Origin: an uncultured Caulobacter sp.
Lineage (GTDB): Bacteria; Pseudomonadota; Alphaproteobacteria; Caulobacterales; Caulobacteraceae
Direction of reading: 5' to 3'
NCBI GenBank assembly: GCA_937991555.1
Contig: CALKHU010000239.1
Location: 1 to 16,791, forward strand
Length of the DNA stretch: 16,791 bases
Shown here piece after piece: positions 6,167 through 12,199 of the stretch; positions within the stretch are counted from its first letter, which is position 1, and every line of letters begins with the position of its first letter. The position numbers and the translations under genes were made by a program. The notes under the pieces were generated by a model. The model worked only from the letters and a program-made list of their open reading frames with translations, ran no database searches and was not told the origin of the DNA.

Positions 6167-8350
6167 ATGATCAAGACAACGACAGCCCTGCGCCGGGTCC
6201 TGGTTCTGTCTGGCGGCGTCGCCGCGCTGACCCTGGGCGCGGCCCTGCCGGCGCTGGCCCAGGAGGCGACGGTCGAGGAGATCACCGTCACCGCCCAGAA
6301 GCGCAGCGAGAACCTGCAGGACATTCCCCTCTCCGTCGCGGCCGTAGGCGGCGAGGAACTGCAGGCGATGACCGCCGGCGGCGAGGACATCCTGGTCCTG
6401 GCCTCGAGAATCCCGTCGCTCTACGCCGAGTCCTCGAACGGCCGCGTGGCGCCACGCTTCTACATCCGCGGACTGGGCAACGCCGACTTCGACCTGGCCG
6501 CCTCGCAGCCGGTCTCGATCATCATGGACGACGTGGTGATGGAGAATGTGGTGTTGAAGTCGACGCCGCTCTTCGACGTCGAGCGCGTCGAAGTCCTGCG
6601 CGGCCCGCAGGGCACCCTGTTCGGCCGCAATACCACGGCGGGCATCGTCAAGTTCGACACCGCCCGCCCGACCGACGTGCTGGAAGGCCGCGCCACGGCG
6701 TCCTACGGCAGCTTCAACACCTTTACCTTCGACGGCGGCGTCGGCGGCCCGATCATCGACGGCAAGCTGTCGGCCCGTCTGTCCATCCTGGCCCAGCATC
6801 GCGAGGACTGGATCGACAACGACTTCACCGGCCAGAGCAACGTGCTGGGCGGCTATGACGAGCGCGCCATCCGGCTGCAGCTGCTGTTCACCCCGACCGA
6901 GGACCTTTCGGCGCTGCTGAGCTTCCGCAACCGGTCGCTGGACGGCACCTCGGCCGTGTTCCGCGCCAACATCGTCGGCCCGGGCAATAACAACCTGAAC
7001 GGCAACTACGACCGCGAGACGGTCTATTTCGACGGCGGCGGAAACAACCCGCAGGCTTATGACGGCTGGGGCAGCTCGCTGAAGGTCGAATACAGCTTCC
7101 CGGGCGCGACCCTGACCTCGATCACCGCCTTCGAGACCACCAACGGCTACAGCCGAGGCGACATCGACGGCGGCAACATGGTGACCGGCCCCGGCGTCAT
7201 CCCTTTCCCGTCCGACACCACGGACGGGCTCACCGACCTAGACCAGTTCACCCAGGAACTCCGCCTGGCCAGCGACAGCGACGGCACCGTCACGTGGCAG
7301 ATCGGCGCCTTCTACTTCGACTCCGAGGCGGTGATGCGCACTGACCCGGGCTTCGTCGCCCCGACCTCGCTGCGTCACGAGAACACCTCCTGGGCCGTGT
7401 TCGGCCAGGCGAGCTGGCAGTTCAGCGACCAGCTGCGCTTCACCGGCGGCCTCCGCTGGACCAGCGACGAGAAGACCCTGCAGGACATCTCGGCCCCGAT
7501 CCCGTTCGCGGACGTCGAGGTCTCGGACGAGCAGGTCAGCTGGGACGCCGCGCTGTTCTATGACGTGAACGATGATGTCAGCCTCTATGGCCGCGTCGCC
7601 CGCGGCTTCCGCGGTCCGACTATCCAGGGCCGTGACGTGGCCTTCTTCGGCGCGCCCTCGGTCGCCCAGTCGGAGACCATCCTGTCGTGGGAAGCGGGTG
7701 TGAAGAGCGAGCTCTTCGACCGCCGCGTCCGCCTGAACGGCGCGCTGTTCACCTACACCGTCGACGACCCGCAGTTCACCGCGGTCGGCGGCGCCGGCAA
7801 CCAGGTGCTGCTGCTGAACGCCAAGGAAGGCAAGGCCTGGGGCTTCGAGCTCGACGGCGAGTGGGTGGTGAACGAGCACCTGACCCTGACGGGCGGCTAC
7901 AGCTACGCCGACACCGAGATCAACGACTCGGCCCTGACTGTCGGCGTCTGCGCCCAGTGCACGGTCACCGACCCGGTGAACGGCTTCAACCGCGCCTTCG
8001 TCAACGGCAACCCGTTCCCGAACGCGCCCGAGTACATCCTGGATTTCACCGCCCGCTTCACCTGGCCGGTCGGCGAAGGCGGCGAGATCTTCGCCTACAC
8101 CGACTGGAACATGCAGGGCCGCACCAACCTGTTCCTGTACGAGTCGCGCGAGTTCTATACCGACGGCAACTTCGAGGGGGGCCTCAAGCTCGGCTACGCC
8201 CGCCAGGACGGATCGTGGGAAGCGGCCCTCTTCGGTCGTAACATCACCGACGAGGACAACATCAAGGGCGGCATCGACTTCAACAACAACACCGCCTTCG
8301 TGAACGAGCCGCGCGTCGTCGGCGTCTCGATCACCGCCCGCCTGCGATAG
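6167..8350 (+). CDS. TonB-dependent outer-membrane receptor
   Basis: A 727-residue receptor. A Sec signal peptide ends at about residue 31 (ALA before QEA). The TonB box EEITVTAQKR follows at 37-46. The plug domain runs to about 165 and holds FYIRGLGN (98-105), VEVLRGPQGTLFGRN (141-155) and TAGIVKFDT (157-165). The rest is the 22-strand beta-barrel. It takes up a ligand across the outer membrane using TonB energy. The ligand cannot be read from sequence: the plug resembles the iron-complex/CirA-like group abundant in Caulobacterales and sphingomonads. A CAQC pair (595-598) sits in a probable extracellular loop. The last residues are ITARLR rather than the usual terminal aromatic. The ATG at 6167 is chosen because the signal peptide begins there, with CACGAGG upstream. 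The gene stands alone with its own terminator. Confidence 0.93.
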   Translation: MIKTTTALRRVLVLSGGVAALTLGAALPALAQEATVEEITVTAQKRSENLQDIPLSVAAVGGEELQAMTAGGEDILVLASRIPSLYAESSNGRVAPRFYIRGLGNADFDLAASQPVSIIMDDVVMENVVLKSTPLFDVERVEVLRGPQGTLFGRNTTAGIVKFDTARPTDVLEGRATASYGSFNTFTFDGGVGGPIIDGKLSARLSILAQHREDWIDNDFTGQSNVLGGYDERAIRLQLLFTPTEDLSALLSFRNRSLDGTSAVFRANIVGPGNNNLNGNYDRETVYFDGGGNNPQAYDGWGSSLKVEYSFPGATLTSITAFETTNGYSRGDIDGGNMVTGPGVIPFPSDTTDGLTDLDQFTQELRLASDSDGTVTWQIGAFYFDSEAVMRTDPGFVAPTSLRHENTSWAVFGQASWQFSDQLRFTGGLRWTSDEKTLQDISAPIPFADVEVSDEQVSWDAALFYDVNDDVSLYGRVARGFRGPTIQGRDVAFFGAPSVAQSETILSWEAGVKSELFDRRVRLNGALFTYTVDDPQFTAVGGAGNQVLLLNAKEGKAWGFELDGEWVVNEHLTLTGGYSYADTEINDSALTVGVCAQCTVTDPVNGFNRAFVNGNPFPNAPEYILDFTARFTWPVGEGGEIFAYTDWNMQGRTNLFLYESREFYTDGNFEGGLKLGYARQDGSWEAALFGRNITDEDNIKGGIDFNNNTAFVNEPRVVGVSITARLR

Positions 8351-8373
8351 CCGTCCGGCGGCACGACGAGGCG

Positions 8374-8401
8374 AAGGGCCGGGGAGCGATCCCCGGCCTT
8401 T
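8374..8401. terminator. Bidirectional terminator between the TonB receptor and Kazal lipoprotein genes
   Basis: AAGGGCCGGGGA (8374-8385) pairs with TCCCCGGCCTTT (8390-8401) around a GCGA (GNRA) loop: 12 pairs, one of them G·U. It lies between two convergent stops at 8350 and 8405. It ends in TTT on the plus strand and gives CTT on the minus strand, so it can serve both genes. It is near-identical to the glnA terminator at 5897-5924. Confidence 0.85.
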
Positions 8402-8404
8402 CTG

Positions 8405-8746
8405 CTATCTGCACTCGCCCGGATAGGCCACGCTGACGCCCGCCGAGGCGGCCGTGCAGGCGTTGCCGTAGGTCTTGCCGTCGGCGCCGCAGACCGGGCG
8501 GTACTCCCGCGTGCACATCTGCGGGCGCGGCCTGCACACGCCGGCGCCGTCGGCGGCGCGCTGCATCTCCGGCGTCATGGAGCAGTAGAGCCCCTCCTGG
8601 CACTGGAAGCCGGCGATGCCGCCGCACATTCCGCCCTCGGCGCGTGGCGCTCGCGGGTCGGGTTGCGGCATGCCGTCGGTCTGGCAGGCGCCGAGGCTCA
8701 TGGCGGCCGCGACGGCGACGACGGTGTTGCGGATCCAGGCGTTCAT
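8405..8746 (-). CDS. Small lipoprotein with a Kazal-type protease-inhibitor domain
   Basis: A 113-residue exported lipoprotein. The N-terminal helix ends in a lipobox, LGAC, with the lipidated Cys at 21. After a proline-rich linker comes a cysteine-rich segment (Cys 41, 49, 55, 71), then a bacterial-style Kazal domain at 78-112. The Kazal domain has the hallmark PVCGADGKTYGNAC and the closing PGEC. It shows C78, C86, C97 and C112. The usual partner cysteine two or three residues after C97 is replaced by alanine, as in many bacterial Kazal domains. Kazal domains inhibit serine proteases in eukaryotes; in bacteria the target is mostly unknown. A GGGAGGGCGGG ribosome site precedes the ATG. It faces the TonB receptor gene and shares its terminator. 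The CPBP protease operon ends 62 bases upstream on the same strand. Confidence 0.85.
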   Translation of the reverse strand: MNAWIRNTVVAVAAAMSLGACQTDGMPQPDPRAPRAEGGMCGGIAGFQCQEGLYCSMTPEMQRAADGAGVCRPRPQMCTREYRPVCGADGKTYGNACTAASAGVSVAYPGECR

Positions 8747-8789
8747 CCCGCCCTCCCTTCAGTGTCCATGCCGTGACTACGCGCCCGAA

Positions 8790-8813
8790 CCTGAACGGTT
8801 GCCAACCGTCAGG
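8790..8813 (-). terminator. Hairpin overlapping the stop of the CPBP gene, candidate terminator
   Basis: CCTGA-CGGTT (8790-8800, one bulged A at 8795) pairs with AACCG-TCAGG (8804-8813) around a GCC loop. It spans the TGA of the CPBP protease gene at 8809-8811. There is no T-tract on either side, so it is either a weak or factor-assisted terminator or an mRNA 3'-end structure separating the operon from the Kazal gene. Confidence 0.5.
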
Positions 8814-9666
8814 CCCCGCGGCGGCGCAGCAGCATCCAGAACAGCAGGCCGAGCAGGACCGTCACGGCCATCGTGGTCAGGTCCTCGTACAGCCGCGGAA
8901 CCGTCATCTCGAGATTGCTGATCACGCCCTCCTGGATCGAGTTGGCGGCGCCGTGGGCCACCACGGCCGGCCAGAAGCTGCGGCAGGTGATGGTCAGCCA
9001 GGCCATGAACATCGACACTGCGACCAGCTCCAGCGGGAAGATGACCAGCGCCCCGAGGACGGGGGTCTCCGGGTAGTTGTAGCCGGCCAGCAGCGACGGC
9101 AGGTGCCAGAACGACCAGATCAGGCCGAGCAGGACCACGCCGCGGGTCAGGCCGAGCCGCTCGACCAGGTGGCCCTGCAGGAAGGCGCGCCAGCCGAACT
9201 CCTCGCCGACCGCCACGATCGAGTTGAAGGCGGCGAAGGCCAGCCCGGTCACGGCGACGTTGGCCAGGAACAGCGGCCAGGCCTGCTCGCCCAGGCCGAG
9301 CATCCAGGGACCGCCGGAGACGGCCACGCCCGCCGCGGCGAAGTCGAACCAGCCCGACTGGCCCCAGCCCATGGCCTGGACCACGGCGACCACGGCGAAG
9401 GCGGTCAGGGTCGGGACGGCGACGGCCGCGAGGATCATCGGGAACATGGCCCAGGTCGGCTTCCACAGCAGACCCTTTCGCGAGGGCTTGTGGACGACGA
9501 GGAAGATGATCGCCGCCACCGTCGGCGCGAACATGGTGGCCGCCAGAAACGGCATCGCCTCGGGGGACTCGAGGTTCCCGTCGGTCATGCGGATGGCCAG
9601 GAACTGGATGCCCCAGGAGATGGCGTAGGCGAGCAGGCAATAGAGGGCTATGGCGCGTCCGCGCAT
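8809..9666 (-). CDS. CPBP family intramembrane glutamic/metallo-endopeptidase
   Basis: A 285-residue polytopic inner-membrane protein of the CPBP (CAAX protease and bacteriocin-processing, Abi) family. The three family motifs are intact: EEFGWR at 155-160, WSFWH at 184-188 (the WxxxH form), and HGAAN at 238-242. About seven or eight hydrophobic segments are visible, for example around 5-25, 42-58, 75-98, 131-152, 175-195, 203-226 and 264-281. Family members cleave membrane-bound substrates; some provide bacteriocin self-immunity and others process signalling proteins. The substrate here is unknown. The ATG at 9666 has GGAG in front and lies 25 bases after the stop of the HAAS-like gene, so it is the last gene of the padR operon. 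Confidence 0.88.
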   Translation of the reverse strand: MRGRAIALYCLLAYAISWGIQFLAIRMTDGNLESPEAMPFLAATMFAPTVAAIIFLVVHKPSRKGLLWKPTWAMFPMILAAVAVPTLTAFAVVAVVQAMGWGQSGWFDFAAAGVAVSGGPWMLGLGEQAWPLFLANVAVTGLAFAAFNSIVAVGEEFGWRAFLQGHLVERLGLTRGVVLLGLIWSFWHLPSLLAGYNYPETPVLGALVIFPLELVAVSMFMAWLTITCRSFWPAVVAHGAANSIQEGVISNLEMTVPRLYEDLTTMAVTVLLGLLFWMLLRRRGA

Positions 9667-9691
9667 GGTCGGTCTCCGTCTGTCGGAAGGG

Positions 9692-10255
9692 TCAGCGCCG
9701 GGCGAGCGCGCGCACGGCCGCGAGCAGGGCGAGGCGGCCGAGCACGAAGGCGGCGCCGATGACGCCCGCCGCGGCCGGCAGCATCCAGCCGCCGAGCAGG
9801 TCGCGGGCGATCGCGGGGTCGTCGATCTGGCCGATGAACCGCACCGTCGGCCCGATCCAGAGCCCGGTGCGGGCCGGATCCTGGATCTCCATCACCACCA
9901 GCGTCACGGCCACGAAGGCCGCCAGGGTCAGGGCGAGGACGGCGAGGCCGGCGACGGCGGCGATCAGGCTGCGATGGAGCCGCCGCGCCACGACCCCGGC
10001 CAGGTCGCCGGCGGACTGGCTGCCCAGCGCCCGGGCGAGTTCGGCCTCGTCCAGGTAGCGACGGGCATAGGCCTCGGGCGTCCCGAAGCCGGCGATGACG
10101 GCGGCGACATCGCGGCCGGCGGCGCCGGCGTCGGCGAAGTGGGCGGCGGCCTCGGCCACGATCTCGTCGCGGTCGGCCGCCGGCAGGCTGTCCAGCGACC
10201 AGCGCAGGCGGCGCAGCCAGGCGGCGGCGGCCTGGTCGGCGGGTTGGTCGGTCAT
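9692..10255 (-). CDS. HAAS/DUF1700-like membrane protein, partner of PadR
   Basis: A 187-residue protein. The N-terminal 75 residues fit the HAAS/DUF1700 pattern: WLRRLRWSLDSLP (13-25), then RDEIVAEAAAHFADA (29-43), then FGTPEAYARRYLDE (57-70). Two hydrophobic segments follow at about 96-123 and 157-182, predicting two membrane helices. HAAS domains are often found beside PadR-type regulators and are thought to sense or signal at the membrane; the biochemical role is not settled. The ATG overlaps the padR stop in an ATGA junction (10252-10255), with AGGAG in front, so translation is coupled. The CPBP protease gene follows after 25 bases. Recognition rests on pattern and context. Confidence 0.75.
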   Translation of the reverse strand: MTDQPADQAAAAWLRRLRWSLDSLPAADRDEIVAEAAAHFADAGAAGRDVAAVIAGFGTPEAYARRYLDEAELARALGSQSAGDLAGVVARRLHRSLIAAVAGLAVLALTLAAFVAVTLVVMEIQDPARTGLWIGPTVRFIGQIDDPAIARDLLGGWMLPAAAGVIGAAFVLGRLALLAAVRALARR

Positions 10256-10614
10256 GCTCGGCTCCTGTCCAGGAACGCGTTGAGGCCGCCGCTGAATCGC
10301 CGCCACTCGGCGACCTGAGCGGTCAGCTCGGCCGCGCCCCCGTCGGTGAGGGCGTAGTACTTGCGGGGGCGGGTTCCCTCCCCGTCCAGGCGCCACTCCG
10401 AACGGGTCAGCCCGGCCTTCTCGAGGCGGTGGAGCAGCGGGTAGATCGTGCCCTCGGCCACCTCCAGGCCGGCGTCGGCGCGCAGGCGGTCGAGGATCTC
10501 CAGTCCGTAGTGCGCGCGCTCGGCCAGCAGGCTCAGCAGCGCCAGCTCCGCCAGGCCCTTCAGCCACTGCGCGCGCCGGGTTTCGGCCCCATCGGATCGT
10601 GCTTCGCCAGTCAT
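10252..10614 (-). CDS. PadR family transcriptional regulator
   Basis: A 120-residue winged-helix regulator. Visible PadR features are LAELALLSLLAE (21-32), HYGLEILDRL (35-44), the recognition helix and wing around EGTIYPLLHRLEKAGL (54-69) and RKYYALTDGG (84-93). PadR proteins are usually dimeric repressors, often of their own operon. The ATG at 10614 is chosen because the family homology begins shortly after it; the frame is open further up, but that extension crosses the promoter and the divergent gene. No Shine-Dalgarno is visible before this ATG. The first two bases of a perfect 17-bp palindrome overlap the start codon. The stop overlaps the next gene in ATGA. Confidence 0.9.
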   Translation of the reverse strand: MTGEARSDGAETRRAQWLKGLAELALLSLLAERAHYGLEILDRLRADAGLEVAEGTIYPLLHRLEKAGLTRSEWRLDGEGTRPRKYYALTDGGAAELTAQVAEWRRFSGGLNAFLDRSRA

Positions 10615-10629
10615 CTTGCATTGCAAGAT
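10613..10629. promoter_or_regulatory. Perfect 17-bp palindrome, probable PadR operator
   Basis: ATCTTGCA-T-TGCAAGAT is a perfect 8+1+8 inverted repeat at 10613-10629. It begins inside the padR start codon and runs into the predicted -10 box. This position suits an autorepressor. It lies in the 121-base gap to the divergent amidohydrolase gene, which it might also influence. Assignment to PadR is inference from position. Confidence 0.75.
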
Positions 10630-10652
10630 ATCATGGATGCCGAGGGCGTCAA
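10625..10652 (-). promoter_or_regulatory. Candidate padR operon promoter
   Basis: On the minus strand, TTGACG (10647-10652, five of six consensus bases) and TATCTT (10625-10630, four of six) are 16 bases apart. The expected start of transcription falls within a few bases of the padR ATG at 10614, which predicts a leaderless or nearly leaderless message. That agrees with the lack of a ribosome-binding site. The -10 box is the outer edge of the palindrome. Confidence 0.55.
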
Positions 10653-10679
10653 ATGAACGGCTTGTAATGTGCGGTCGAA

Positions 10680-10685
10680 TTGACC
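10680..10685 (+). promoter_or_regulatory. Possible -35 box for the amidohydrolase operon
   Basis: TTGACC lies 51 bases before the amidohydrolase start. The best hexamer at 17 bases spacing, TGATCT, is a poor -10, so only the -35-like element is recorded. Confidence 0.2.
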
Positions 10686-10735
10686 GGACCCGGCGAATGG
10701 TCTGATCTCGGCCCCTTCGAGGACGGGATGGGGCG

Positions 10736-12199
10736 ATGACTTCCAGACTACGCGCGGCGCTGGCCGCATCGGCGATGGCGGCGCTGGTGTCCGCCTGCGC
10801 GACGACGGGGACAACCGCGCCGGCGGGCGACAAGGGCGCGGCCTCGACCCCGGCCAGGCCGGTTCGCGCGGGCCTCGATCCCGCCGCCCGGCCGGACGCC
10901 TTCCCGAGCACCTACGCCCCCCTGCCCTCGCGGCCGACGGCGATCCGCGGCGCGACGATCCTGACCGCGACCGGACAGCAGATCGACGGCGGCGTGGTGT
11001 TCATGTCCGGCGGCCGCATCGTCGCCGTCGGCGGTCCGGACACCGCCGTTCCCGCCGACGCCGCCGTCATCGACGGGACCGGCAAGTGGGTGACGCCCGG
11101 CGTGATCGACGCCCACAGCCACCTGGGCGTCTATCCCTCCCCCGCGGTCGGCTCGCGGTCCGACGGCAACGAGGCGGTCGATCCCAACACGGCCTACGTC
11201 TGGGCCGAGCATTCGCTGTGGCCGCAGGATCCCGGCTTCAACCGCGCCCGCGCCGGCGGCGTGACCACCCTGCAGATCCTCCCCGGCTCGGCCAACCTGT
11301 TCGGCGGGCGTTCGGTGACCGTGCGCAACGTGCCCTCGGTGACCATGCAGGGCATGAAGTTCCCCGGCGCGCCCTACGGCCTGAAGATGGCCTGCGGCGA
11401 GAACCCCAAGCGGGTCTACGGCAACAAGGGACGTACGCCCGCCACCGCCATGGGCAACGTCGCCGGCTATCGCCGCGCCTGGATCGACGCCGCCGACTAC
11501 GCCCGCCGCTGGGACGACTACCGCGCCAAGGTCGAGAAGGGCGAGAAGGCCGATCCGCCCAAGCGCGACCTGACGCTGGACACCCTGTCCGGCGTGCTCC
11601 GCGGCGAGATCCTGGTCCAGAACCACTGCTACCGCGGCGACGAGATGGCGGTGATGATCGATGTGGCCCGGGAGTTCGGCTACCGGATCAGCATGTTCCA
11701 TCACGCCAGCGAGGCCTACAAGGTCGGCGCCCTGCTGGCGAAGGAGGACATCTGCTTCGCCACCTGGGCCGACTGGCAGGGCTTCAAGATGGAGTCGCTG
11801 GACGGCATCGAGGCCAACGCCGCGATCGCCTGGAAGGCCGGCGCCTGCACCGTCATCCATTCCGACGACGAGACCATGACCCAGCGGCTGAACCAGGAAG
11901 CCGCCCTCGCCATGGCCGCCGGCAACCGCATCGGCCTCGGCATCACCCGCGCCGACGCGATCGCCTGGATCACCGCCAACCCGGCCAGGGCCATGGGCAT
12001 CGCCGACCAGACCGGTTCGCTGGTCGCCGGCAAGCGCGCCGACGTGGTGCTGTGGAGCGGCGACCCGTTCAGCGTTTATTCCGTGGCCGAGCAGGTCTAC
12101 ATCGACGGGGCCCTGGTCTATGACCGCAAGGACCCCCGCTTCCAGCCCAGGTCGGACTTCGAGCTGGGCCGTCCGGGCGAAGGAGCCTTCCACCAATGA
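10736..12199 (+). CDS. Exported amidohydrolase, lipoprotein-type signal
   Basis: A 487-residue metal-dependent hydrolase of the amidohydrolase superfamily (imidazolonepropionase-like group). The N-terminus is a lipoprotein signal with lipobox VSAC and Cys21. A low-complexity linker follows to about 65. The composite beta-domain then leads into the TIM barrel at WVTPGVIDAHSHLG (118-131), where H127 and H129 form the first metal pair. Further candidate metal or catalytic residues are H297 in QNHCYRG, H322/H323 in FHHASEAYK and D377/D378 in HSDDETMT. ADVVLWSGDP at 436-444 is the usual C-terminal return of the beta-domain. The substrate is unknown; relatives include peptidase- and lactam-type hydrolases. 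The gene overlaps the next one by ATGA, so the two proteins are made together and perhaps act together in the periplasm. Start: the ATG at 10736 gives the complete lipoprotein signal. Confidence 0.88.
   Translation: MTSRLRAALAASAMAALVSACATTGTTAPAGDKGAASTPARPVRAGLDPAARPDAFPSTYAPLPSRPTAIRGATILTATGQQIDGGVVFMSGGRIVAVGGPDTAVPADAAVIDGTGKWVTPGVIDAHSHLGVYPSPAVGSRSDGNEAVDPNTAYVWAEHSLWPQDPGFNRARAGGVTTLQILPGSANLFGGRSVTVRNVPSVTMQGMKFPGAPYGLKMACGENPKRVYGNKGRTPATAMGNVAGYRRAWIDAADYARRWDDYRAKVEKGEKADPPKRDLTLDTLSGVLRGEILVQNHCYRGDEMAVMIDVAREFGYRISMFHHASEAYKVGALLAKEDICFATWADWQGFKMESLDGIEANAAIAWKAGACTVIHSDDETMTQRLNQEAALAMAAGNRIGLGITRADAIAWITANPARAMGIADQTGSLVAGKRADVVLWSGDPFSVYSVAEQVYIDGALVYDRKDPRFQPRSDFELGRPGEGAFHQ

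Noticed and set aside
10748..12196. A 482-codon minus-strand frame opposite the first amidohydrolase, and the similar frame at 12118-13650
   Set aside because: Both lie opposite recognisable enzymes with signal peptides and ribosome sites, and neither has domain features.
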